The translations under genes were made by a program, and so were the position numbers. The notes under the pieces were generated by a model. That model saw only the letters and a list, made by a program, of their open reading frames with translations, made no database searches and was not told the DNA's origin. Below are positions 28,456 to 37,573 of a stretch of 64,000 nt of DNA, piece by piece. Every line of letters begins with the position of its first letter. The first letter of the stretch is position 1. The DNA is from Paraburkholderia sp. PGU19 (GTDB taxonomy: Bacteria; Pseudomonadota; Gammaproteobacteria; Burkholderiales; Burkholderiaceae). The stretch is from assembly GCF_013426915.1 (NCBI RefSeq), contig NZ_AP023179.1, positions 930,001 to 994,000 on the forward strand, in the 5' to 3' direction.

Positions 28456-29634
28456 TTACTTCGAAAAGCTATCGGGGACTTCGGTCACGCGCCGCTGTGA
28501 CATGTGGTTCATCCACTCAGTGCTGTTGGTGTTCACGCGGTCCTGGCGGACCGAGGCAGGCGCGACGTCCCGTACATGCGTGCCCGCTGACATCGTGATG
28601 GAATCGTAATCACCCTTCAGGCGAGCCGACGGCGCGAGAGGCGAGTAGTCGCCCGCGACGGAAGGCAGGTGACGCGCGCGATGTCCCGTCGAAAGCTGTG
28701 TTTCCGACGATGCATGCAAGTCGTGATGTGGCGCGATGTCCCGCGCTAGGTCGACCGCATGTGGCACGCGACGCGCGCTCGTATTCGCCAACTCGTTGCG
28801 CTCGCGCTTCGTCGAGTTCGCTTTGCGTACGTCTCGCGCAGAACGAGCTATGCCGGACGGCTTCGCGCGCTTCGTCGAGACGCTTGCGTGGGCATCGACA
28901 GCGCGCGGAGCGACGGGCGCCGCGCGCTCGGCGGTGATCCGCGAAGGGTGAGCAGCAGGTGTTTCGTGGCCAGTAGCGGGCGAAGCAGAAGCATGCGTCG
29001 TTGCGGGCCCGCTACGCTCGGAGGAAACATGTCGGGCCTCACTGCCCGACGTGTTGATCGTCGTGCTCTCGTCCGGTTTGCGCGCCGTCAGATCCCCGCG
29101 CGTGCGATTCCACGCGACGGGCGCATCCGCCGGGCGCGCGATATTCCCGGAACGGCTATGCACGTTTTCAGCCTGATTCGCAGCGGCGTTGAGCGTCACC
29201 TCGGGCGCGGCGGCGAGCGTCGGCGACGCAGGCTGTCGCGGATGGTTCGCCATCAGCCACGCAATCGCGGCCACACCACCGATTGCGCAAGCGCCGCCCG
29301 CAAGCGTGTTCCATTGACGGCTCTCACGAGCCGGCGCGTGCGTCGGATGACGCATGTCCAGTGGAATCGGGCTGGGCATGGCGACAGGTGCCAGCGTGGC
29401 GGAGGGCTTTTGCAGACTGTCAGGGTCCCAACGGCACATGGCGCGGATAGCGTCGGCACTCAGGCAAAAGGTGCGCAGCATCGCCGCGTACAGCGCCTTC
29501 AGTTCCATGCGGAAGCTGACATTGGGCGGCAGCAGTGACCATTCGCGGCCGAGCGAGCGCGATACCAGCTCAAGAGGGCGAAGGCGCGGCATTCTGATTT
29601 CGCCGACTACTAGTGTGAGTGCGGATGTCGACAC
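28456..29634 (-). CDS. hypothetical single-pass membrane protein with low-complexity C-terminal region
   Basis: I do not recognise this 392-residue protein. Residues 1-75 look folded (LELVSRSLGREWSLLPPN, LKALYAAMLRTFCLSADAIRAM). One predicted membrane helix lies at about 109-129 (NTLAGGACAIGGVAAIAWLMA). The remaining 260 residues are rich in Ala, Ser, Thr, His and Arg and probably disordered, consistent with a cytoplasmic N-domain and an extended periplasmic tail. An alternative start is the Met at residue 15. No neighbour suggests a role. Confidence 0.6.
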   Translation of the reverse strand: MSTSALTLVVGEIRMPRLRPLELVSRSLGREWSLLPPNVSFRMELKALYAAMLRTFCLSADAIRAMCRWDPDSLQKPSATLAPVAMPSPIPLDMRHPTHAPARESRQWNTLAGGACAIGGVAAIAWLMANHPRQPASPTLAAAPEVTLNAAANQAENVHSRSGNIARPADAPVAWNRTRGDLTARKPDESTTINTSGSEARHVSSERSGPATTHASASPATGHETPAAHPSRITAERAAPVAPRAVDAHASVSTKRAKPSGIARSARDVRKANSTKRERNELANTSARRVPHAVDLARDIAPHHDLHASSETQLSTGHRARHLPSVAGDYSPLAPSARLKGDYDSITMSAGTHVRDVAPASVRQDRVNTNSTEWMNHMSQRRVTEVPDSFSK

Positions 29635-29797
29635 GGTCTTCGCCTCGTTCTTGTTCGTGTGTTTGGCCTCGAAGCGGCGGACGACAGCGGATGTGAACGC
29701 AACGCACGTTCACGGCCCGGTCGAGGCGTTGGGTCGCGGTATCGTGGCAGACGGTTGTCGATTCAACGATCAGATGAATCTGAAATATTTAGTTATC

Positions 29798-30355
29798 TTA
29801 ATAATTTGGAGATTCGCGATTCAAGCGATAGACATATCTCAACGCCGTGATGTCGACGCCGCCCATATGATCGGGCTCGGCGCCCGAAAACTGCCAGCCT
29901 TGCCGTTCGTAGAACGCGATCGCGGGCGCATTGCCTTCCAGCACATATAGATACAGCTGCGCCTCGCCATGCTCGCGCGCCCAGTCCTGCGCGGCGCGCA
30001 TCAGCAGCTTGCCAGCGCCGATTCCCTGGTGCGCGGGCAGCGCGTGCAGATTGTCGAGCAGCACGCCCCACGGCGAATCCGGCTGACGCTCGACGCACAC
30101 GAAGCCGATCGGCTCGCCTGCACGCTCGGCCACCAGCACGGTCCGCCGGTCGGCGCCCGGCGCCGACATCCGCGCGCGCCAGTACGATGCGCGCTCCTGC
30201 GTGACCTCGCCGTCGAGAAATGCATCCGGCAGCAGCCCGCGATAGGTCGCCTGCCAGCTAGCGCTATGGATGGCGGCAATGAGATCGGCGTCGGCCTCGG
30301 TCGCGGGGCGCAGCGTGAGGGACGAAAGAGCGGGCAGCGAAGCGGAATCGGACAT
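29798..30355 (-). CDS. GNAT-family N-acetyltransferase
   Basis: Acetyltransferase of 185 residues, start at MSDSASLPAL; codons upstream in frame lack support. The acetyl-CoA-binding motif A is readable as LHALPAHQGIGAGKLLMRAA, followed by YLYVLEGNAPAIAFYERQGWQ (motif B). The N-terminal LRPATEADADLIAAIHSASWQATYRG is typical of the RimI-like/YobR-type group. Substrate unknown. It is a single gene, divergent from the transporter that starts at 30780. Confidence 0.87.
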   Translation of the reverse strand: MSDSASLPALSSLTLRPATEADADLIAAIHSASWQATYRGLLPDAFLDGEVTQERASYWRARMSAPGADRRTVLVAERAGEPIGFVCVERQPDSPWGVLLDNLHALPAHQGIGAGKLLMRAAQDWAREHGEAQLYLYVLEGNAPAIAFYERQGWQFSGAEPDHMGGVDITALRYVYRLNRESPNY

Positions 30356-30779
30356 TGCGGCGGTAGTGCGCGGTAGAAAGGAACGGATTGGCCACCAGCA
30401 GGCGGCAAGAGAGTCACAGAGAGTCACGATACGGCGCATGTCGCCCGGCGTCACCTGGCTCGGCTTGCCGGTCGAAAACCATATCGGAAGAATTTTCTTG
30501 GAAGTGCGTGATTGTAAGGAAATTGTATTGAATGCACGCCCTTCAGAGTAACGTTATTATCACGTCAGGCAGATGTTGTAAGTGAAACATCACGTTTACC
30601 CTGATATCTCGACAGCATGTGCCGCATGAGAATACCGCGCCCACGCAAAGCGCCACGCCCTGAAGGGCGCAGGCGCGACCCGGCCGAGCCGGACCGGGCA
30701 TCCGCGCTGTTCCGGCGGATCGTTTGAACTGCCCAGCGCTGTCTGTTCCTGCAGGCAGCGGGCTCATTTCGAGAAGGTC
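30356..30779. promoter_or_regulatory. 424-bp divergent intergenic region
   Basis: No gene seen. It should contain promoters for the acetyltransferase and the symporter. An AT-rich patch at about 30510-30570 contains GTGCGTG...GCACGC and a TAACGTTA palindrome, possible regulator sites. Further right are GC-rich repeats (GCCCTGAAGGGC at about 30657). Assignment is tentative. Confidence 0.3.
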
Positions 30780-32081
30780 ATGGCAACTGCATCCCATGCT
30801 CACGTAGCGACGGACGAATCCAAGGTCCGTACCGTATTCCGCGTCGTCAGCGGCAATTTCCTGGAAATGTACGACTTCATGGTCTACGGCTACTACGCCG
30901 CTGCGATCGCGAAGACGTATTTTCCGAGCGGCAATGACTTCGCATCGCTGATGCTGTCGCTGTCGGTGTTCGGCGCGGGCTTCCTGATGCGTCCGCTCGG
31001 CGCGATCGTGCTCGGCGCGTACATCGACCATCACGGCCGTCGCAAGGGCCTGATCCTGACGCTCGCGCTGATGGCGCTCGGTACGCTGACGGTCGCGGCG
31101 ATTCCCGGCTACGCGACGATCGGCGTGCTCGCGCCCGTGCTCGTGCTGCTCGGGCGTCTGCTGCAAGGTTTCTCGGCAGGTGTGGAACTGGGCGGTGTGT
31201 CGGTCTATCTGTCGGAGATCGCGACCAAGGGCAACAAGGGCTTCTATTGTTCGTGGCAATCGGGCAGCCAGCAGGTGGCTGTCGTGTTCGCCGCGCTGAT
31301 CGGCGTAATCCTGAACCGCATGCTGCCTGCCGACCAGATGACGTCCTGGGGCTGGCGCGTGCCGTTCCTGATCGGCTGTCTGATCGTGCCGTTCCTGTTC
31401 ATCATTCGCCGCTCGCTGAAGGAGACGGACGAGTTCCTCGCGAAGAAGCATCGTCCCTCCGTCAGCGAGATTTTCGCGTCGATGCTGCAGAACTGGGGCG
31501 TCGTGCTGGGCGGCATGGGCATGGTCATCATGACGACGGTGTCGTTCTACATGATCACCGCGTACACGCCGACCTTCGGCAAGGAAGTGCTGAAAATGTC
31601 GTCGATCGACACGCTGATCGTCACCGTCTGCATCGGCGTATCGAACCTGGTCTGGCTGCCTGTGTCGGGTGCGATCTCGGACCGCATCGGCCGCCGTCCC
31701 GTGCTGCTGACGTTCACGATCCTCACGATCCTGACGTCGTATCCGGCCGTGCAATGGCTCGTCGCCGATCCGTCGTTCGCGCGCCTGCTGATGGTCGAGC
31801 TGTGGCTGTCGTTCCTGTATGGCTGCTACAACGGCGGCATGGTCGTTGCGCTGACGGAAGTGATGCCGGCCGACGTGCGTACGGCGGGCTTCTCGCTGGC
31901 ATACAGCCTGGCGACGACGATCGGCGGCTTCACGCCCGCTATCGCGACGTACCTGATCCACTCGACGGGCAACAAGGCGGCGCCCGGCCTGTGGATGAGC
32001 GTCGCGGCCGTCTGCGGCCTGATTGCGACGCTCGTGCTGTATCGCACGCCGGAAGCGCGCAACCAGTATCGGACGGCGTAA
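30780..32081 (+). CDS. MFS transporter, MHS family (citrate/tricarballylate-type proton symporter)
   Basis: Twelve-helix symporter of 433 residues. GAGAAGG lies just upstream of the ATG. Family marks: [26 protein letters not shown] in the first helix, the loop 2-3 motif [26 protein letters not shown] in helix 4-5 and [11 protein letters not shown] in the second half. This resembles the proton symporters for citrate and tricarballylate (CitA/TcuC group), so import of a tri- or dicarboxylate is likely. No catabolic genes lie beside it. Followed by a strong terminator. Confidence 0.88.
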   Translation: MATASHAHVATDESKVRTVFRVVSGNFLEMYDFMVYGYYAAAIAKTYFPSGNDFASLMLSLSVFGAGFLMRPLGAIVLGAYIDHHGRRKGLILTLALMALGTLTVAAIPGYATIGVLAPVLVLLGRLLQGFSAGVELGGVSVYLSEIATKGNKGFYCSWQSGSQQVAVVFAALIGVILNRMLPADQMTSWGWRVPFLIGCLIVPFLFIIRRSLKETDEFLAKKHRPSVSEIFASMLQNWGVVLGGMGMVIMTTVSFYMITAYTPTFGKEVLKMSSIDTLIVTVCIGVSNLVWLPVSGAISDRIGRRPVLLTFTILTILTSYPAVQWLVADPSFARLLMVELWLSFLYGCYNGGMVVALTEVMPADVRTAGFSLAYSLATTIGGFTPAIATYLIHSTGNKAAPGLWMSVAAVCGLIATLVLYRTPEARNQYRTA

Positions 32082-32131
32082 GCGGTCGGTGCGCGGGGCG
32101 CCAGCCCCGCCTGATTCTGAAGCTGCAAAGC

Positions 32132-32161
32132 AAAACCCCCGCACGCGTGCGGGGGTTTTTA
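32132..32161 (+). terminator. intrinsic terminator after the MHS symporter
   Basis: Stem AAAACCCCCGCACG / CGTGCGGGGGTTTT with almost no loop and a following T-run. Because A- and T-runs flank it on both sides it can also stop the convergent TPR gene. Confidence 0.9.
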
Positions 32162-32190
32162 TTTGATCGACGGCTTCGGCAAAGCGGTGC

Positions 32191-34038
32191 TCAACTGCGT
32201 AATGCCGCCGCAACCTCGTCGACGACGTCTCCCCACGCGCCAGGCCGCGGCTGCCGCACGAGCCGCGCGGACGGGTACCACGGGCTGCGCGTATCGCGTG
32301 TGAACCAGCGCCAGTCGGCGGCGAACGGCAGCATCAGCCAGAGCGGCTTGTCGAGCGCGCCCGCCAGATGGGCGATTGCCGTGTCGACCGACACCACGCC
32401 GTCGAGCCGCTCAATGATCGCCGCCGTATCCGCAAAGTCGCGGATACGCCCATCGAAGCGATGAATGTTCTTCGCGTGCGGATGCGCGTCTAGCGTGGCG
32501 CGTTCGTCGTCGCTCAGCGCGGGCTGCAGCACGATCCAGTCGATGCCGTCGAGCGCGAACAGCGGCTCGAGCGCGGCCAGCGGCAGCGAGCGGTTTTCCT
32601 GACGCTGCGCGCGTCCCGACCACGCAAGTCCGATCTTGCGCTTCGCCTGTCCGCCGAGCGAGCCTCGCCACGCGCGGCGCGCCGCGGCGGGCGCATTCAG
32701 ATACGGTGTGCGCGCCGGAATCGTGTCCAGCTCGGTGCCGAGCGCGAGCGGCAGGCTCAACAGCGGGCATTGCAGGTCGGCGCGGGGCCGCGGCGCGCCT
32801 TGCGCGATCAGCGTGACACGCCATTGCTGCGCCATCGGCTCGAGTAGCGACAGCAACTGCGGCTGCACTTCGAGCACCACACGTGCTGCGCGCTGCGCCA
32901 CCACCTCGACGAATCGGACGAATTGCAGTGTGTCGCCGAAACCCTGTTCGGCGTGCACGAGCAGCGTGCGCCCGGTAATCGGCTCGCCATTCCAGCGCGG
33001 CAGCGGCGTCGCGTCCGACTGTAGCGCCGCGTTTTCCAGCCGCCATTCGTATTCGGGCAGCCCGCGCTTGAAATCGCCGAGCGTGAGCAGCGTTACGCCG
33101 CGATTCATGTGCGCGATGGCTTGATCGGGCCGCAGGCGCAGCGCCTGCTCGAAGGCGCGCAGGGCGGCGTCGTACGCGCCGAGCGCGTGATGCGCGGCGC
33201 CGAGACTCAGCCAGGCAAGCGCGAAGTTCGGATCGAGACCCACGGTGCGCTCGAAGCGCGGCCGGGCCTCTTCGTGACGGCCGAGCGACGCGAGGGCGTT
33301 GCCAAGGCCGAACAGCGCGGGCGGCAGGTTCGACTGCAGCGCGAGCGCGGCTTCGAACTCGGCGACGGCTTCGTGATGCTGTCCCGTCGCGTCGAGCGTA
33401 TTGCCGAGGTTGAAGCGCGCGGCGACGAAGCGCGGCTCGATCTTGAACGCCGCGCGAAAATGCGCGATGGCCTCCTTGGCCGAACCCAGCGCATTGAGCG
33501 CCATGCCGATGTTGTTGTGCGCACCCGCATGGCCGGGCCGCAGTTCGAGCGCGCGGCGGAATGAATCGACGGCTTCGCGGTGCCGGCCGAGCGCGTGCAG
33601 CGCATTGCCGAGATTGACGTGCGACGAGGCGTCCATCGGCTGCAGGCGCAGCGACTTCTCGAACGCGTCGACGGCGTCTTCGTGGCGCCCGGCGAGCGCG
33701 TACGCATTGCCGAGGTTGTAATGCGCCATCGGAAACGCCGGCGCGAGCGTCAGCGCATTGCGAAAGCGTTCGATTGCCTGGTCGAGCCGGCCGAGCGCCT
33801 TCAGCGCGTTGCCGAGGTTCAGCTGCAGCGCGGCGTCCTGCGGGCGCAAATCCGCGGCGCGGCGCACGAGGTCGGCCGCTTCTTCGTGCTGGCCTTGCTG
33901 ATGGCGCAGCACGCCAAGCAGATGCAGCGCATCGACGTGGACGGGATCGAGTTCAAGCGTGGCGCGATAGTCGCGCTCGGCGTCGTCGAGCCGTCCGTCG
34001 CGATGCGCGCTGTAGGCGCGGTCGAATACTGGATGCAT
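32191..34038 (-). CDS. TPR-repeat protein with C-terminal glycosyltransferase-like domain
   Basis: Protein of 615 residues starting at MHPVFDRAYS. Residues 1 to about 340 are ten consecutive 34-residue TPR units (for example LNLGNALKALGRLDQAIERFRNAL). Residues about 365-615 resemble GT9 heptosyltransferase-like proteins: LLVHAEQGFGDTLQFVRFV, RKIGLAWSGRAQRQENRS and VVSVDTAIAHLAGALDKPLWLMLP. Proteins of this plan are common in Burkholderia near surface-polysaccharide or flagellar genes. A protein or glycan glycosyltransferase role is plausible; acceptor unknown. The upstream in-frame extension runs into the neighbouring operator and is rejected. Confidence 0.84.
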   Translation of the reverse strand: MHPVFDRAYSAHRDGRLDDAERDYRATLELDPVHVDALHLLGVLRHQQGQHEEAADLVRRAADLRPQDAALQLNLGNALKALGRLDQAIERFRNALTLAPAFPMAHYNLGNAYALAGRHEDAVDAFEKSLRLQPMDASSHVNLGNALHALGRHREAVDSFRRALELRPGHAGAHNNIGMALNALGSAKEAIAHFRAAFKIEPRFVAARFNLGNTLDATGQHHEAVAEFEAALALQSNLPPALFGLGNALASLGRHEEARPRFERTVGLDPNFALAWLSLGAAHHALGAYDAALRAFEQALRLRPDQAIAHMNRGVTLLTLGDFKRGLPEYEWRLENAALQSDATPLPRWNGEPITGRTLLVHAEQGFGDTLQFVRFVEVVAQRAARVVLEVQPQLLSLLEPMAQQWRVTLIAQGAPRPRADLQCPLLSLPLALGTELDTIPARTPYLNAPAAARRAWRGSLGGQAKRKIGLAWSGRAQRQENRSLPLAALEPLFALDGIDWIVLQPALSDDERATLDAHPHAKNIHRFDGRIRDFADTAAIIERLDGVVSVDTAIAHLAGALDKPLWLMLPFAADWRWFTRDTRSPWYPSARLVRQPRPGAWGDVVDEVAAALRS

Positions 34039-34102
34039 GACGCAGGCGAGGGTGTGAGGCAGGAAAACGCGCATTTTCCCACACTCGGCGCATGCCCCCG
34101 AC

Positions 34103-34151
34103 TTGACGCGGACAGTGTTGTTCAATAACATATGAACACCTGTTCACATGT
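34103..34151 (+). promoter_or_regulatory. promoter and zinc-type ArsR/SmtB operator
   Basis: A -35 box TTGACG (34103-34108) and a -10 box TAACAT (34126-34131) are separated by exactly 17 bp. Over and just after the -10 lies an imperfect 11-2-11 inverted repeat, ACATATGAACA-CC-TGTTCACATGT (34128-34151). This is the 12-2-12-like operator form bound by SmtB/CzrA-type zinc sensors. Bound repressor would cover -10 and +1, so the arsR-type/CDF operon should be autorepressed and derepressed by zinc. Confidence 0.75.
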
Positions 34152-34185
34152 ATGTATCGATGCTGTGTCGATACGGGTGCCCTCC

Positions 34186-34530
34186 ATGTCTACCGCGCTT
34201 TCTCTGAATACCGACGACCGTGTCGTGCAGATCGCCGATCTGTTCCGCCTGCTGGGCGACCCGACGCGCCTGCGCATCGTGCTCGCGTGCGTCGACGAGC
34301 GACGCGCGGTGGGCGCGATCGCCGAATCGTTGAATCTGTCGCCTTCGCTCGTCAGCCACCATCTGCGGCTGTTACGGGCGGCGCGCATCGTGCGCGCGGA
34401 GCGGCAGGGCAAGCAGGTTTTCTACGTCGCCGCCGACGGCCACATCAGCGGCATGCTGACCGACATGCTCGAACACGTCGCCGAACCCGTCAGCGAATCC
34501 GCCGCCGACCTCACGCAGGATCACGCATGA
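34186..34530 (+). CDS. ArsR/SmtB-family zinc-type metal sensor repressor
   Basis: Repressor of 114 residues if started at the ATG at 34186. An ATG at 34132 would sit inside the promoter's operator and is unlikely. The winged-helix core is LFRLLGDPTRLRIVLACV ... AIAESLNLSPSLVSHHLRLLRAARIVRAERQGKQVFYVA. The C-terminal helix has Asp84, His86, His97 and Glu100 with spacing D-x-H-x10-H-x2-E, the alpha5 zinc site of SmtB. No ArsR-type CxC arsenic site is seen. The stop overlaps the CDF start by ATGA. Confidence 0.9.
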   Translation: MSTALSLNTDDRVVQIADLFRLLGDPTRLRIVLACVDERRAVGAIAESLNLSPSLVSHHLRLLRAARIVRAERQGKQVFYVAADGHISGMLTDMLEHVAEPVSESAADLTQDHA

Positions 34531-35594
34531 AATACACCGCTCACACCACCGACGGACCCACGGCGCAGCATCAGCCGAAGTCCGACGCGCATGTCCACAC
34601 GGACGCGTGCAATCACGCGGCGCACGACCACGAACCGCACGAAGCGGGCAACAAGGCGTCGCACGCGCATCATCACGGGGCGGATGGACATCACCACCAC
34701 CATCACGCCCCCGCGTCAGGCCATGGACGCGCGTTCGCGCTCGCCGTCGCGCTGAACGTCACGATCGTCGTCGTGCAGGCGATCTACGGCGTGCTCGCCA
34801 ACTCGACCGCGCTGCTCGCCGACGCCGGACACAATCTCTCCGACGTACTCGGCCTGCTGCTCGCCTGGGGCGCCACCTGGCTCGCGACGCGCCGGCCGTC
34901 CGCGCGCTACACGTTCGGTCTCGGCGGTTCGTCGATCCTCGCGAGCCTGCTCAACGCGGGCCTGCTGCTCTTCGCGTGCGGCGTGATCGTCGCGGAAGCG
35001 GTCGGCAGGCTGTTTCATCCGGCGCCCGTCGCGGGGCTCGACGTATTTATCGTCGCGCTCGTCGGTATGGTTGTGAACGGCTTCTCGGCATGGCTTTTCA
35101 TGCGCGGCCAGGAAGACGACCTGAACATTCGCGGCGCGTTTCTGCATATGGTTGCCGACGCGGCCGTGTCGGCCGCCGTTGCCGTCAGCGGCCTCGCCAT
35201 TCTGTTCAGCGGCTGGACGTGGCTGGACCCGGTGATGAGCATCGTCGTGGTCGCTGTGATCGTCTACGGCACGTGGGGCCTGCTGCGCGATTCCATCAAG
35301 CTCGCGCTCAACGGCGTGCCGCCCGGCGTCGACCTGCAGAAGATTCGCGCGTATCTCGCCGCGCAGCCCGGCGTCACCGACGTGCACGATCTGCATGTGT
35401 GGGCGCTGTCGACGACGGGCAACGCGCTGTCCGCGCATCTCGTGATTCCGGACGGCCATCCGGGCGACATGGTGATCGACGGGATCGTCGGCACGCTGCG
35501 CGCGGAATTCGACATGCACCACGCGACCCTGCAGGTCGACATGGGCACGACGCAGCATCGTTGTTCGCTGGATCGCGCGCCGCACGCGCACTGA
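34527..35594 (+). CDS. cation diffusion facilitator, zinc/cobalt/cadmium efflux (CzcD/ZitB-like)
   Basis: CDF transporter of 355 residues. The first 65 residues are His-rich (up to six His in a row), a metal-collecting tail. Six helices follow. Intramembrane metal-site pairs are readable as DAGHNLSDVLGLL and HMVADAAVSAAVA (HxxxD twice). The C-terminal cytoplasmic domain has VTDVHDLHVWALSTTGNALSAHLVI. It should export Zn2+ in exchange for protons under control of the ArsR-type gene it overlaps. Confidence 0.93.
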   Translation: MKYTAHTTDGPTAQHQPKSDAHVHTDACNHAAHDHEPHEAGNKASHAHHHGADGHHHHHHAPASGHGRAFALAVALNVTIVVVQAIYGVLANSTALLADAGHNLSDVLGLLLAWGATWLATRRPSARYTFGLGGSSILASLLNAGLLLFACGVIVAEAVGRLFHPAPVAGLDVFIVALVGMVVNGFSAWLFMRGQEDDLNIRGAFLHMVADAAVSAAVAVSGLAILFSGWTWLDPVMSIVVVAVIVYGTWGLLRDSIKLALNGVPPGVDLQKIRAYLAAQPGVTDVHDLHVWALSTTGNALSAHLVIPDGHPGDMVIDGIVGTLRAEFDMHHATLQVDMGTTQHRCSLDRAPHAH

Positions 35595-35705
35595 GCGATA
35601 TGTCGCACGGCTGATGCGGGATTGATGCGGCGCGTCGTCGGCCACACGGCAGCGAGCGGAACGCTCGGCGTACACTAGCGAGCATGTCCGACTGCGGAGG
35701 TCTGC

Positions 35706-37433
35706 ATGACGGGTGCTTCCTTCGACGTACCGCCCGTGCTGATCGTCGGCGCGGGGCCGACGGGGCTGGCGGCCGCCATGAGTCTTGCGCGCGCGCAGGT
35801 GCCCGTGCGGCTCATCGACAAGGCGCAGCAAGCGGATCCGCATTCGCGCGCGATCGGCATTCAGGCGCGCACGCTCGAATTGCTGGAGCAACATCGCCTC
35901 GTCGACCGGTTTCTCGAACTCGGTCATCGGGCGCGCACCGCGAATCTGTATTCGAACGGGCAGCGGCTGACGCGGCTCGATTTCGATCCGCTGCAAACGC
36001 GCTATCCGTATCTGCTATTTCTCGATCAGTCCGTCACCGAGCGCCTGCTGACCGAGCATCTCGCGACGTTCGGCGTGCAGGTCGAACGCGGCGTCGAGCT
36101 GACGATGTTCGCGCAGGGCTCGGCGGGCATCAACGCGACGCTGCAACGCGCGGACGGCCATGTCGAGACGCTGCATCCTTCTTACATGATCGCCGCCGAC
36201 GGCGCGCACAGCGCGATCCGTCACCGGCTCGGCATGAGCTTCGCGGGCAAGACCTTCGAGCAGACCTTTCTGCTTGCCGACATCGAAGCGGATACCGGCT
36301 GGTCCGACGACGAGTTTCATATTTTCGCGTCGGGCGCGGGGCTGGCGGCGCTCTTTCCGATGGGCAAGGGCAGACACCGGCTGATTGCCGATCATCCCAC
36401 GATGCCGGCGCGCGAGCCGGCCGAGGCAGCGTCGAGCGGCGACCCGGCGCCGCTTGCGTCGATTCCCGCGCCGACGCTCGACGAATGCCGGCTGATCGCG
36501 AAAAGCCGTATTCACTATCCCGTCGAACTGAGCGACCTGTCGTGGTCCGGCTACTTTCATCTGAATAGCCGCATGGTCGAGCAGTTGCGCGCGCAGCGCG
36601 TGTTCCTGGCGGGCGATTCTGCGCATGTGCACAGTCCTGCGGGCGCGCAGGGGATGAATACGGGCATTCAGGAAGCGTTCAATCTCGGCTGGAAAATCGC
36701 GCGTGTGCTGAAGGGCGACGCGCCCGACCGGCTGCTCGATACCTACCATCTCGAACGTCATCCGATCGAACGCGACGTGCTGCGGCAGACGAGTTTCGTC
36801 ACGCAGATGGCGGAAGCGGACCACGGGCCGCTCAAGCTGCTGCGCGAGCGCGTGATGCCCGTGCTCGCCGCGCTGGGGCCGTTGCGCGATGCCGCGCGTC
36901 TCACCGTCAGCGAACTGTCGATTCAATACCGGCGCTCGCCGCTGACGCTCGAACGCATACTCGACGGCGGGCCGCGTGCGGGCGAACGCGCGCCCGATGC
37001 GCTCGTGCATGTCGTCGATGGACCGTTGGGACGCGCGCCCGGCATCGGCTGCATTTTCGATCTGCACGACCCGGCGTTTTTCTCGCTGTTTCTGCTCGTC
37101 GATCCGCCGGAGGAACCGGGAACGGGTAACGGCAAGATACTGTCGTTGCATCGCAAGCCCGTGCGGGCTGCCGATCTGGACCGGTTCGCCGCTGCCGTCG
37201 AAGATCTGCTGCCGGGTGCGGTGCGCGTGTGGCGCGTGTCGGATGTGAATGGCGAGGGCGGCGGGCCGTCGCTTAGTGAATCGTTTGGGCGTACGCGGCC
37301 TTCGTTTTATCTGGTGCGGCCTGACGGTTATGTTTGCGCGCGCGGGCGCCCGGGCTCTGATTTGAATGGGCTGTTAAGGCATTGCGAGGCATGGTTCGCG
37401 AAAAGTGTGCCGGTCGAGCCGGCGGCGTCGTGA
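35706..37433 (+). CDS. FAD-dependent aromatic monooxygenase (PheA/TfdB/MhpA family)
   Basis: Flavin monooxygenase of 575 residues, ATG with GGAGGT seven bases upstream. FAD motif GAGPTGLAAAMSLA near residue 17, the DG motif ADGAHSAIRHRLG near 165, and the GD motif FLAGDSAHVHSPAGAQGMNTGIQEAFNLGWK near 305. The last 170 residues look like the thioredoxin-like C-terminal domain of the phenol hydroxylase group. It should hydroxylate a phenolic or polycyclic aromatic substrate with NAD(P)H and O2; the substrate is unknown. A single gene, not in an obvious catabolic operon. Confidence 0.87.
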   Translation: MTGASFDVPPVLIVGAGPTGLAAAMSLARAQVPVRLIDKAQQADPHSRAIGIQARTLELLEQHRLVDRFLELGHRARTANLYSNGQRLTRLDFDPLQTRYPYLLFLDQSVTERLLTEHLATFGVQVERGVELTMFAQGSAGINATLQRADGHVETLHPSYMIAADGAHSAIRHRLGMSFAGKTFEQTFLLADIEADTGWSDDEFHIFASGAGLAALFPMGKGRHRLIADHPTMPAREPAEAASSGDPAPLASIPAPTLDECRLIAKSRIHYPVELSDLSWSGYFHLNSRMVEQLRAQRVFLAGDSAHVHSPAGAQGMNTGIQEAFNLGWKIARVLKGDAPDRLLDTYHLERHPIERDVLRQTSFVTQMAEADHGPLKLLRERVMPVLAALGPLRDAARLTVSELSIQYRRSPLTLERILDGGPRAGERAPDALVHVVDGPLGRAPGIGCIFDLHDPAFFSLFLLVDPPEEPGTGNGKILSLHRKPVRAADLDRFAAAVEDLLPGAVRVWRVSDVNGEGGGPSLSESFGRTRPSFYLVRPDGYVCARGRPGSDLNGLLRHCEAWFAKSVPVEPAAS

Positions 37434-37496
37434 TGCTGGAGTTTTTGCTGGCATCAGCGGTTTGGTTTTGCGGTGGTATCCGGGATTTGCTTATGT

Positions 37497-37573
37497 GCTG
37501 GCATCCGCGTTATGCCTACGTGCTTCACGCGTTGCCCCTGTGCGGGGCGGCACCTACTTTTCTTTGCCGCCGC
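37497..37573. repeat. left arm of the palindromic repeat interrupted by IS copy 2
   Basis: Non-coding arm reading GCTGGCATCCGCG ... GTGCTTCACGCG ... CCTACTTTTCTTTGCCGCCGC. It is nearly the exact reverse complement of 39048-39123 on the other side of the IS (one base missing and a few changes), so the pre-insertion site was a palindrome of about 145 bp. Its last eight bases (37566-37573) are the target duplication. Confidence 0.8.

Noticed and set aside
34132..34185. Upstream ATG for the ArsR-type gene
   Set aside because: It lies within the predicted operator directly at the transcription start.
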